Shown piece after piece: positions 39,969 through 47,622 of a stretch of DNA of 50,200 nt. Numbering within the stretch: the stretch's first letter is position 1; each line of letters starts with the position of its first letter. Origin of the DNA: Paractinoplanes toevensis. Lineage in GTDB: Bacteria > Actinomycetota > Actinomycetes > Mycobacteriales > Micromonosporaceae. The notes under the pieces were generated by a model, which saw nothing but the letters and a program-made list of their open reading frames with translations, had not been told where the DNA came from and did no database searches. The translations under genes and the position numbers were made by a program. The stretch covers positions 1 through 50,200 of the forward strand of contig NZ_BOQN01000103.1 of assembly GCF_018332695.1 (NCBI RefSeq), in the 5' to 3' direction.

Positions 39969-40592
39969 TCATTTCGTCCACTCGGCGGCCCGGCTGAGCC
40001 CTACGACACCGTGCGGTGTGATGGCGGCGTCCACGGGTCGGTCGTGCGGTTCGGTGGGCACCTCGTCGACCAGCTCGCCGTCGTGCAGCAGCGCGATCAC
40101 GATGGTCCGGCCGCCGGAAACCCGGGACAGCGCCCGGTCGTAGGAGCCGCCGCCCCGGCCCAGGCGCATGCCTCGGCGGTCCACCGCCAGGCCGGGCACC
40201 AGGATCAGGTCGGCGCCGGCTATCGCGGTCACGCCCAAGTGGGGGCCGGTCGGCTCGCGCAGGCCGCGTGGGCCGGGTGCCAGTGACGCCGGGCCGGAGT
40301 AGGCGACCCAGTCCAGGTCGTTGTCGGGCAGCAGGACCGGCAGCAGGACGCGGGCGTGGGCGGCCAGGACGGCGGGCAGGTCGGCTCCGCCGGGTTCGGT
40401 GCCGACCGGCACGTAGGCGGCAACGGTGGACGGGTGCTCACGGCGTACGAAAGCAAGAATTTGATCTTGAAGTTGGGTGTCCGCCGCCAGGCGGGCTTCT
40501 GGGGTCAGGCGGCGTCGTGCTGTAATCAGACGACTGCGTAGCGCGATCTTGGCTGCTGGAGATCCTTCTCCGCCACCGGTCAAATCGGGCAC
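39969..40592 (-). CDS. 5-formyltetrahydrofolate cyclo-ligase
   Basis: A 207-residue folate enzyme that converts 5-formyl-THF to 5,10-methenyl-THF with ATP. Conserved regions are KIALRSRLITARRRL at the start, VAAYVPVGTEPG, LILVPGLAVDRRGMRLGRGGGSYDR (ATP and Mg2+ loop), and IVIALLHDGELVDEVPTEPHD. GTG start after AAAGGGGG; the extra upstream codons are not used. It is divergent from the GGDEF gene. Mycobacteria place it next to the FmdB gene and galU. Confidence 0.93.
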   Translation of the reverse strand: MPDLTGGGEGSPAAKIALRSRLITARRRLTPEARLAADTQLQDQILAFVRREHPSTVAAYVPVGTEPGGADLPAVLAAHARVLLPVLLPDNDLDWVAYSGPASLAPGPRGLREPTGPHLGVTAIAGADLILVPGLAVDRRGMRLGRGGGSYDRALSRVSGGRTIVIALLHDGELVDEVPTEPHDRPVDAAITPHGVVGLSRAAEWTK

Positions 40593-40673
40593 GCAACACC
40601 CCCTTTCAAAAACCGGCAAACGGTGCACACTATGTCAGCATCGCTCCAAAGCGGGCCATTCTCAGGAGGATGC

Positions 40674-42581
40674 GTGACGCTACGTGGCCGACTCACCACC
40701 GCTTTTCTGGTGGTCGTGTTCGGTCCGTTGCTGCTCGGGTCCATCTTCGTCGCCATGACCGTCGCCACGGTCAGTCAGGATCGCACGGCGGAGCGACTCG
40801 ATCATGCCGCGACCACGGTCCGCACCAGCATCGGGGCGATCTGCCGGCAACTGCAGGCCGCCGCCGACGCGGTTGCCGTGGTGCCCGCCGCCGATCGCGA
40901 AGCCGTCGCGCGCCAGCTGGTCACCCGCGGACTCGCCAGCGACATCCAGGTCAGCCCGGCCACCCCGGCGGACGGCGCGGACTGCGCGGAACCCACCGGA
41001 AAGCCGGCCTCGTCGATCGCCGCGGGCGCGACCGCCGGCTCGGTCACGATCATCGCGGCCCAGGCCGTTGACGGCGACTTCCTCGCCCGGCTCGCCGCCA
41101 CCAGCGGTGCCCGCATCGCGTTCGGTGGCCGCGCGGCGCCGGAAAGCCGCACGCTGAGCGCGGGGCCGGGCCAACCGCTGCCGCTCACCCTCACCGTGCA
41201 CAAGAGCAACCCCACGTTCCTGTACGCCGTCCTGCTCGCCGTCGTTCTCGCGGCCGGCGGAGCGGCGGTGGTGGTGGCGCGCTGGCTGGCTCACTCCACC
41301 ACCCGCCCGTTGGGTGATCTCGCCCACGCCGCCGACCAGGTGGCCGGCGGTGATCTGGACACCCGGGTGCCGATCGTGCGCCCGGACGAGTTGGGCCGGC
41401 TCGCCGCCACGTTCAACCGGATGACCCGCGAGCTCAAGGCCTACGTGCAGGCGCTCACCGCGAGCCGCGACCAACTGCGCGGGCACCTGGCGATCCTCGG
41501 TGAGACGCTGTCCAGCACCCACGACGTCGACCGGATCCTGCAGGTGATCCTGCGGACCGCGCTCGCCGCCACCGGCGCCCGGGCCGGCCTCGTGCTGCTG
41601 CTCGACCCGGCCCGCGGCGAGCTGGTGGCGCGCTGCGCGGTCGGGCTCACCGGCAGCTGGGACGTGCCCGAGAGCGAGCTGCCCAAGCTGCGGTTGCCGG
41701 TCGGGCCGGGGGTGCTCGGCGGCGTCGCCGCGGCCGGCGAGGCGCGGCGCGGGCCGGGCGAGGTGGGTTCGATCGAGCCACCATGCCGTACGTATGTGGC
41801 CGTGCCGATCCGGGCGCCGCTGATGGAGGACCCGTTCACCGAGGACGTCGGACCGGCCACGCTCGGTGTGCTGGCCCTCTACGACCGGGTCGGCGGGGAC
41901 GAGTTCGACGACGCCGACCTGCACACCCTGCGCACCTTCGCCGGGCAGGCGGGGATTGCCGTGCACAACGTCCGGGTACACGAGGAGGCCCAGCGGCTGT
42001 CCCTCACCGACCCGCTCACCGGCCTCTGGAATTACCGTTACCTGCGGGAGTCGTTGCGCCGGGAGGTGGAACGGGCCAGTCGCTTCGGCCGGATGCTCGC
42101 CGTCCTCGTACTGGACCTCGACCACTTCAAGGAGGTCAACGACACGTACGGGCATGCCGCCGGGGACGCGGTGCTTGGCGAGTTCGCGCGGCGCATCCGG
42201 ATCGGGCTGCGGGAGGTGGACGTGGCGTTCCGCCAGGGTGGGGAGGAGTTCGTGGTGCTGTTGCCGGAGACCGACGCGTACGGCGGGGCGATCGTGGCCG
42301 AGCGCCTGGGCGCGGCCGTGCGCGAGCGGCCGGTGATGGTCGAGGGCCGCGGCGCGATCTCGATCACGGTCTCCATCGGGGTGGCGGTCTTCCCCGAGCA
42401 CGGCGCCGACGCGCAGCGGGTGCTGGACGCCGCCGATGACGCTCTGTACGCGGCCAAGAACGCTGGGCGGGACACCTACCGGCTCGCCGCACTGGCCACG
42501 GGCGTACCGGAAGTGAATTTTGATCCCACCGCCACCACCACTGGTGGGCCGCAGCCTCCGCGCCAGGCGCGCGGCCGATAG
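40674..42581 (+). CDS. Membrane diguanylate cyclase: HAMP, GAF, GGDEF
   Basis: A 635-residue signalling protein. Two membrane helices (about 8-30 and 183-205) frame an extracytoplasmic sensor region. HAMP follows (about 206-260), then GAF (about 285-440) and GGDEF (about 455-620). The active-site motif is GGEEF at 522-526; RxxD (REVD, 513-516) five residues before it is the product-inhibition I-site. It should make c-di-GMP under control of an outside signal. No EAL domain. GTG start after AGGAGGATGC. It interrupts the cyclo-ligase-galU adjacency seen in mycobacteria. Confidence 0.92.
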   Translation: MTLRGRLTTAFLVVVFGPLLLGSIFVAMTVATVSQDRTAERLDHAATTVRTSIGAICRQLQAAADAVAVVPAADREAVARQLVTRGLASDIQVSPATPADGADCAEPTGKPASSIAAGATAGSVTIIAAQAVDGDFLARLAATSGARIAFGGRAAPESRTLSAGPGQPLPLTLTVHKSNPTFLYAVLLAVVLAAGGAAVVVARWLAHSTTRPLGDLAHAADQVAGGDLDTRVPIVRPDELGRLAATFNRMTRELKAYVQALTASRDQLRGHLAILGETLSSTHDVDRILQVILRTALAATGARAGLVLLLDPARGELVARCAVGLTGSWDVPESELPKLRLPVGPGVLGGVAAAGEARRGPGEVGSIEPPCRTYVAVPIRAPLMEDPFTEDVGPATLGVLALYDRVGGDEFDDADLHTLRTFAGQAGIAVHNVRVHEEAQRLSLTDPLTGLWNYRYLRESLRREVERASRFGRMLAVLVLDLDHFKEVNDTYGHAAGDAVLGEFARRIRIGLREVDVAFRQGGEEFVVLLPETDAYGGAIVAERLGAAVRERPVMVEGRGAISITVSIGVAVFPEHGADAQRVLDAADDALYAAKNAGRDTYRLAALATGVPEVNFDPTATTTGGPQPPRQARGR

Positions 42582-42630
42582 TCTCGCGGGATATCCCGGG
42601 CACGATCTGACGAAGGGTGCGGTGACCTCG

Positions 42631-43545
42631 ATGACCACGAACGCGCATGCGACCGGCCGCCGGGCGGTCAAGGCCGTCATTCCCGCGGCCGGTCTGGCCA
42701 CCAGGTTCCTGCCGGCCACCAAGGCCGTGCCGAAGGAGTTGCTGCCGGTCGTCGACCGGCCGGTCCTGCAGTACATCGTGGAGGAGGCGGCCGCGGCCGG
42801 CATCACCGACGTGCTGCTCGTGACCGGCCGTGGCAAGACCTCCATGGTGGACCACTTCGACCGCCGGCCCGACGTCGAGCAGCGCCTCGAGGAGAAGGGC
42901 GACCTCGAGCGGCTCGCCGCGGTGCGCCGCACCAGCGAGCTCGCCGACATCTACACCTGCCGCCAGGGTGAGCCGCTCGGCCTCGGCCACGCGGTCGGCA
43001 CCGCCGCCTCGCACGTCGGCGACAACGCGTTCGCGGTGCTGCTCGGCGACGAGTTCGTCGAGGAGGACAAGCCGCTGCTCCCGGCCATGCTCGACCTGCA
43101 GGCGCGCACCGGTGGCATCGTGCTGGCCTTCATGGAGGTCGCGCCGCACGAGACGTCGCGCTACGGCATCGCCTCGGTGGAACCGTCCGACCTCGGTGAA
43201 GACATCGTGCAGGTGACCGGGCTGGTCGAGAAGCCCTCCCCGGAGGAGGCGCCCAGCAACCTGGCCGTCCTCGGCCGCTACATCCTGCCCGCCTCGATCT
43301 TCGAGGCGATCGCCAACACCAAGCCCGGCAACGGCGGCGAGATCCAGCTCACCGACGCGATGTTCCAGCTCCTGCAGGACGGCGTGCCGGTGCACGGCAT
43401 CATCTACCGCGGCCACCGGTACGACACCGGCATGCCGCTCGGCTACCTTCAGGCCGTGGTGCAGTTGGCCAGCGAGCGCGCGGACATCGGCGAGGAGTTC
43501 CGGACCTGGCTGGCCGAGTTCGTCGCCGGTGGTTCGAAGGGATGA
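42631..43545 (+). CDS. galU: UTP-glucose-1-phosphate uridylyltransferase
   Basis: A 304-residue enzyme that makes UDP-glucose for wall polymers and glycans. VKAVIPAAGLATRFLPATKAVPKELLPVVDRP is the nucleotide and Mg2+ motif; LADIYTCRQGEPLGLGHAV, LLGDEF and VEKPSPEEAPSNLAVLGRYILP are conserved GalU stretches. The ATG at 42631 is chosen by homology; a GTG at 42622 lies closer to the AAGGG sequence and is possible. Its stop overlaps the start of the MoeA-like gene by ATGA, so translation is coupled. Confidence 0.94.
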   Translation: MTTNAHATGRRAVKAVIPAAGLATRFLPATKAVPKELLPVVDRPVLQYIVEEAAAAGITDVLLVTGRGKTSMVDHFDRRPDVEQRLEEKGDLERLAAVRRTSELADIYTCRQGEPLGLGHAVGTAASHVGDNAFAVLLGDEFVEEDKPLLPAMLDLQARTGGIVLAFMEVAPHETSRYGIASVEPSDLGEDIVQVTGLVEKPSPEEAPSNLAVLGRYILPASIFEAIANTKPGNGGEIQLTDAMFQLLQDGVPVHGIIYRGHRYDTGMPLGYLQAVVQLASERADIGEEFRTWLAEFVAGGSKG

Positions 43546-44852
43546 CGGCCACGGCCGATGCCGAGGCGGCCGCCAACGAGCTGATGCCTCTCGCCGAATA
43601 CCTGGGCAGCGTGCTGCGCAGGTTGCGGGCGCTGCCTCCGCTCGACCTCGACCTGACCCAGGCGCACGGCAACACGCTGGCCGCCGACGTGGTCGCCCCG
43701 CACCCGTACCCGGCCTTCGACCAGGCGGCCATCGACGGGTACGCGGCACGCTGGGAAGACCTCGCGGCGGCCGGCCGGGTCGGCTCGCACCCGTCCTTCG
43801 GCAAGCACGAGGGCGGACCGCGGCCGGTCCGGCTCAACGTGGTCGGCGACCTGGGCGCGGCCAGCTGGCGCCCGGTCCGGGTCACCCCCGGCACCTGCTT
43901 CTCGGTGGCGGCCGGATCGCCGCTGCCGATCGGCGCCGACGTGGTCGTCCCGGTGCACTGGACCGACCAGGGCATGGCCGCCGTCGAGATCCTGCACGCC
44001 CCGAAACGCGGTTCCGGGGTCCGGCGCACCGGCGAGGAGCTGGCCGCCGGGCAGGTGCTGGCCGGCCCCGGCACCTACGTCACCCCGGCCATGGTGGCCA
44101 CCTTCGCCGCGTCCGGGATCGGGCACGTGCTCGTCCGGCCCAGCCCGCGGGTCGTCGTGGTGGCCACCGGCGACGAACTGGTCGACGTGGGCCGGCCCAG
44201 CCAGCCCGGTCAGGTCGTCGACGCCAACTCGCACGCCCTGACCGCCGCCGCCGTCGAGGCGGGCGCCCTCGCCTACCGGATCGGCATCTGCGACGACGAC
44301 CCGGAAGGCCTCCGCGGCCTGCTCGAGGACCAGACGTTGCGGGCCGATCTGATCATCACCACCGGCGGCACCGGCACCGGCCCCGGCGACATGCTGCGCC
44401 GCGTGCTGTCCCGCCGCGACCCCGGCCGCGGTGTCGTCGAGTTCACCGACGTCGCCCTCTGCCCCGGCGCCACCCTCGGCTTCGGCACCGTCGGCGGCGA
44501 GGAGGTGCCGGTCGTCTGCCTGCCCGGCGAGCCGGGCGCCGCCCTGATCGGCTTCGAGGTGCTGGCCCGCCCGGTCATCCAGCTGCTGGCCGGCGCCGAG
44601 CCGGTGTTCCGGCCCAGCGTCAAGGCCCACCTGCTGGAGACCGTCTCCTCGCCCGGCGGCCTGCGCGAGTTCCGCCCCGCGCACGTGGCCGAGCGGCGCG
44701 GCGGGGGTCACACCGTGCAGCCGCTCGCCGGCGGGCCTTACACTCTCTCCGGCCTGGCCGAGGCGAACGGACTGCTCGTCCTCGGCGAGCGGGTCACCAC
44801 GGCGGCCGCCGGCTCGACCGTGGACGTGCTGCTGCTCGACCGGAGGCGATGA
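43542..44852 (+). CDS. MoeA/gephyrin-like protein, probable Glp of the divisome
   Basis: A 436-residue protein of the MoeA fold (domains I-IV), whose enzyme inserts molybdate into molybdopterin. Several MoeA active-site motifs are altered: FDQAAIDGYA for FDNSAMDGYA, TGGTGTGPGD for SGGVSVGD, and LPGEPGAALIGFEVLARP for LPGNPVSALVSFEV. The coupling to galU and the downstream rimJ and SepX/GlpR-type gene mirror the mycobacterial and corynebacterial block, where the MoeA-like protein is Glp, a gephyrin-like FtsZ-binding divisome protein. I therefore favour Glp over a molybdopterin enzyme, with medium confidence. Translation is coupled to galU by ATGA. Confidence 0.85.
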   Translation: MTATADAEAAANELMPLAEYLGSVLRRLRALPPLDLDLTQAHGNTLAADVVAPHPYPAFDQAAIDGYAARWEDLAAAGRVGSHPSFGKHEGGPRPVRLNVVGDLGAASWRPVRVTPGTCFSVAAGSPLPIGADVVVPVHWTDQGMAAVEILHAPKRGSGVRRTGEELAAGQVLAGPGTYVTPAMVATFAASGIGHVLVRPSPRVVVVATGDELVDVGRPSQPGQVVDANSHALTAAAVEAGALAYRIGICDDDPEGLRGLLEDQTLRADLIITTGGTGTGPGDMLRRVLSRRDPGRGVVEFTDVALCPGATLGFGTVGGEEVPVVCLPGEPGAALIGFEVLARPVIQLLAGAEPVFRPSVKAHLLETVSSPGGLREFRPAHVAERRGGGHTVQPLAGGPYTLSGLAEANGLLVLGERVTTAAAGSTVDVLLLDRRR

Positions 44853-45470
44853 ATGCTGGGGTCCGTGCCCGGATGGCCCGCCGTCCTGGCCGACGGTGCC
44901 GTCCTGCTGCGGCCCTACAAGCGGAATGACGCTCGCGCCTGGTCATCGGTGCGCATCGCCAACCAGAGATGGCTCGCCCCCTGGGAATCGGCCCCGCCCG
45001 GGCCATGGGCCGAGATGAACTCAACCCGCGCGTACGGCTACGTCTACCAGGACATGAAACGAGCGGCCCGGCGTGGCGAGAGCATGCCCTTCGCCGTCTG
45101 CTACGAGGAAGAGCTCGTCGGGCACCTCAACCTGGGCAACATTGTGCGGCGGGCATTCAGCTCGGCGTACGCCGGTTACTGGGTCGACTCCCGGGTCGCC
45201 GGCCGCGGCGTCATCCCCACCGCGCTCGCGCTCGCCGTCGACCACGCTTTCGGGGCCGGTGGCCTGCACCGCATCGAGGTGAACATCCGCCCGGAAAACG
45301 TGCCGTCCCGGCGGGTCGTGGAGAAGCTCGGCTTCCGCGAAGAGGCCTACCACCAGCGCTACATGCACATCGACGGCGGCTGGCGCGACCATCTTGGATA
45401 TGCCCTGACCAGCGAGGAAGTGTCGGCCGAGGGCGGCCTGCTGGCGCGCTGGCGACGCGTACGCGCCTGA
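44853..45470 (+). CDS. GNAT acetyltransferase, RimJ-like
   Basis: A 205-residue N-acetyltransferase. VLLRPYKRNDARAWSSVR starts the GNAT fold, VGHLNLGNIVRRAFSSAYAGYWVDSRVAGRGVIPTAL contains the acetyl-CoA pyrophosphate loop (V-AGRGV-P), and VNIRPENVPSRRVVEKLGF the last motif. It resembles RimJ, which acetylates a ribosomal protein N-terminus, but the target here is unknown. The ATG follows the Glp stop codon directly, with GGAGG upstream. Same position as mycobacterial Rv0995. Confidence 0.9.
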   Translation: MLGSVPGWPAVLADGAVLLRPYKRNDARAWSSVRIANQRWLAPWESAPPGPWAEMNSTRAYGYVYQDMKRAARRGESMPFAVCYEEELVGHLNLGNIVRRAFSSAYAGYWVDSRVAGRGVIPTALALAVDHAFGAGGLHRIEVNIRPENVPSRRVVEKLGFREEAYHQRYMHIDGGWRDHLGYALTSEEVSAEGGLLARWRRVRA

Positions 45471-45548
45471 CTCGCCGATCTTCACAGCGTGACGCGCCCG
45501 GCGCGGCGCGCGCATTTCCGCAGCTCGCGCCCGTAGCCTCGGTGAGAT

Positions 45549-45630
45549 TGAGGTTTCTTCAGGGCATACCGTGACCGACGGGTCGCCGCAGCCTTGACGC
45601 TCAGGTCTCCACCGCCCTGAAGGAACCTCA
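45549..45630. repeat. 17-bp inverted repeat with 48-nt loop before the sepX/glpR gene
   Basis: TGAGGTTTCTTCAGGGC (45549-45565) pairs with GCCCTGAAGGAACCTCA (45614-45630) through 17 pairs, one of them G-U. The loop 45566-45613 holds a smaller GACC/GGTC stem. It lies between the RimJ gene stop and the SepX/GlpR gene start, too far upstream to be its ribosome site. Confidence 0.8.
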
Positions 45631-45698
45631 CCGGGTCACTTGGTCCGCCCGCCGGGAAGTGTAGGGCGGACCGTCCGAAGCTGACGGGAGGGGTGAGG

Positions 45699-46430
45699 GT
45701 GCCGACCTCGGTGCTCCTCGCCGTCCTCGCCGCGGCCGGCTTGCTCGCACTCGCACCGGCACTCGTCCGCCGGTACGACGCCACCGAGCGCCAGGCCGCG
45801 GAGCGGGCGTCGTCGACGGCGCGGGTGCTGCAGCGCCGCCGCCGTCGCCGCACCGTGCCCGGACGCCGACCGATCAACCCCGGCCGGGCGGTTACGGTTA
45901 CGGTCCCCGCCCCACCAGCTGAAAAGCCCCAGCGTCGCCTGCGCCTGGTGACCGGCAAGCGGCCGGCCCGCCGCCCACCACCGCGCCGGCACACCCCCGC
46001 CGTGGTCCGCCGGCGCCGCGTTTTCGCGGCGCTGCTCCTTCTCAACGTGATCGAGCTGGTCGGCGTCATCGCCGTCGGGCCGGGCTTCTGGATCGGCTTC
46101 GCGGTCACCGGCACGCTGCTCGCCCTCTACCTGGTGCACCTGCGCAACCGGGCCATCGCCGACCGCCGGCGCCGGCGTCTGGAAGCGCGGGAGGCCGCCT
46201 GGCTGGCCGCCCGGCAGGCCGAGGTCCGCCGCGAGCAGGCGAGGCGGGCCGCCGCCCGCCGCGAGACCCAACGACGCCTGGCGGCGCAGAAGGAAGCCGT
46301 ACGGCGAGCCGCGATGGGCCTCGACCGCGACCCGTCGGACCTGCCCGCCACCGGCTCGGTGTCCTACCGCCGGGTGGGCGGCCTGCGGGGGCGGGCGTAC
46401 GAGGCGGGCGGCCGGCACCACACGGCTTGA
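45699..46430 (+). CDS. SepX/GlpR-type divisome membrane protein
   Basis: A 243-residue membrane protein. VPTSVLLAVLAAAGLLALAP is an N-terminal transmembrane helix, followed by a long basic linker (RRRRRRTVPGRRP and PARRPPPRRHTP) and two more helices (about 110-130 and 134-152), then a Arg- and Ala-rich coiled tail (RRRRLEAREAAWLAARQAEVRREQARR). It matches the pattern of actinobacterial SepX/GlpR, the membrane partner of Glp at the septum. GTG at 45699 after GGGAGGGG, preferred to 45693. Its place after galU-glp-rimJ supports the identity. Confidence 0.8.
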   Translation: MPTSVLLAVLAAAGLLALAPALVRRYDATERQAAERASSTARVLQRRRRRRTVPGRRPINPGRAVTVTVPAPPAEKPQRRLRLVTGKRPARRPPPRRHTPAVVRRRRVFAALLLLNVIELVGVIAVGPGFWIGFAVTGTLLALYLVHLRNRAIADRRRRRLEAREAAWLAARQAEVRREQARRAAARRETQRRLAAQKEAVRRAAMGLDRDPSDLPATGSVSYRRVGGLRGRAYEAGGRHHTA

Positions 46431-46512
46431 GTTGGGTGGGTCGGTTCGCGGCCAAGCCGACTGACCTGTTAGCCTTGCTGCGGTCCAACGGACAACGTCC
46501 GATGGCTGGTTG

Positions 46513-46589
46513 GGGGCTGTGGCGCAGTCTGGTAGCGCACCTCGTTCGCATCGAGGGGGTCTGGGGTTCAAATCCCCACAGCTCCACCA
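46513..46589 (+). tRNA. tRNA-Ala (anticodon CGC)
   Basis: A 77-nt tRNA with genomic CCA. Acceptor GGGGCTG pairs with CAGCTCC and contains the G3-U70 pair that identifies alanine tRNA. D-arm GCGC/GCGC, anticodon stem CCTCG/CGAGG with loop TTCGCAT, so anticodon CGC (codon GCG). T-arm TGGGG/CCCCA with loop TTCAAAT. Discriminator A. No intron. Confidence 0.97.
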
Positions 46590-46597
46590 AACTTTGG

Positions 46598-46634
46598 ACG
46601 CCGTGCGTCTGCGGAAAGCGCAGACACACGGCGT
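46598..46634 (+). terminator. Hairpin terminator after tRNA-Ala
   Basis: ACGCCGTGCGTCTGCG (46598-46613) pairs with 46619-46634 with one mismatch, loop GAAAG, and is followed by TTTGTC. Confidence 0.85.
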
Positions 46635-46683
46635 TTGTCATATCTGCTCCGGGGGCCGAGCCCCCGGAAACCCCGCGTTGCGG

Positions 46684-46830
46684 TGGTTGCTCGGTGCGCT
46701 TTGCCGGCGGGTGGGGTTGGCTTGCTCGCTCCGCTTTGCCGGCGGGTGGGGCGGGGTGGGGTTGGCTTGCTCGGTGCGCTTTGCCGGCCGGTGGCGGTTG
46801 GCTTGTGGTTTTGGTTTTGGTTTTGGTTTA
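46684..46830. repeat. About three 35-47 bp G-rich units ending in GGTTTT hexamers
   Basis: Units share GGTTGGCTTGCTCG and CGCTTTGCCGGCGGGTGG. The array ends in four GGTTTT-like hexamers (46807-46830), which touch the stop of the minus-strand permease gene. The G-rich strand is the plus strand, with runs that could form G-quadruplexes. It lies between tRNA-Ala and the convergent permease gene. Confidence 0.85.
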
Positions 46831-47622
46831 GGACTCGCGGTTGAAGAGGCGCTTTGACCATAGGTAGCCGGTCAGGGCTATTGCTGCGCACCAGGCCAGG
46901 GCCAGCCATGCGCTGTTGCCGATCGGGGTGCCCATCAGCAGGCCGCGCACCGTCTCGATGATCGGGGTGAAGGGCTGGTATTCGGCGAACCAGCGGATGG
47001 CGGCCGGCATCGAGTCGGTCGGAACGAAGCCGCTGCCCAGGAAGGGCAGCAGGATCAGGGGTAGGGGCGTGTTGCTGGCGCCCTCCACGGTCTTGCTGGC
47101 CAGGCCCAGGGCTACGCACAGCCAGACGAAGGCGAAGGCCACCGCCACCAGGAAGCCGGCCGTGGCGAGCCACTCGAGCGGGCCGGCGGTGGGGCGGAAG
47201 CCGACCAGCAGGGCCACGCCGGTCACTACCGTGACGGCGAAGACGGCCTGCAGGACGCTGCCCAGGACGTGGCCGGTCAGGACCGAGACGCGGGCGATGT
47301 GCATGGTGCGGAAACGGGCGATGATGCCCTCGGTCATGTCCATGGCCACCGAGATCGCGGTGCCCTGGACCGTGGACATGACGGTCATCAGGATGATCGC
47401 GGGGGCCACGTAGTTCGCGTACGCGGCTCGGCCGCCGCCGCCTGGTAGGCCGGCGCCGAGGGTGCCGCCGAGCACGTAGACGAACAGCAGCAGGAAGACG
47501 ACGGGCATCGCGATGAGCGTGATGGTCATCGACGGGTAGCGCAGCATGCGCTTGAGGTTGCGGCGCAGCATCGTCGCGGAGTCGTGTATCGGGTGGAGGC
47601 GCGGGAGCGTCTGGGTGCTCAT
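46828..47622 (-). CDS. ABC-2 type permease (DrrB-like)
   Basis: A 264-residue membrane permease with six helices. MLRRNLKRMLRYPSMTITLI opens it, and MDMTEGIIARFRTMHIARVSVLTGHVLGSVLQ is the ABC-2 signature loop. It forms an exporter with the upstream ATPase, of the daunorubicin-resistance type (DrrA/DrrB), which exports drugs or lipids; the substrate is unknown. Its ATG overlaps the ATPase stop (ATGA), so it is coupled. It ends at a minisatellite. Confidence 0.9.
   Translation of the reverse strand: MSTQTLPRLHPIHDSATMLRRNLKRMLRYPSMTITLIAMPVVFLLLFVYVLGGTLGAGLPGGGGRAAYANYVAPAIILMTVMSTVQGTAISVAMDMTEGIIARFRTMHIARVSVLTGHVLGSVLQAVFAVTVVTGVALLVGFRPTAGPLEWLATAGFLVAVAFAFVWLCVALGLASKTVEGASNTPLPLILLPFLGSGFVPTDSMPAAIRWFAEYQPFTPIIETVRGLLMGTPIGNSAWLALAWCAAIALTGYLWSKRLFNRES

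Noticed and set aside
43542..44852. Plain molybdopterin molybdotransferase (MoeA)
   Set aside because: Not fully excluded, but three active-site motifs are changed and the operon context points to Glp; kept as an alternative in the entry.
45549..45630. Known riboswitch (cobalamin, TPP, SAM, Moco)
   Set aside because: I find no consensus boxes of these classes; only the long stem is seen.
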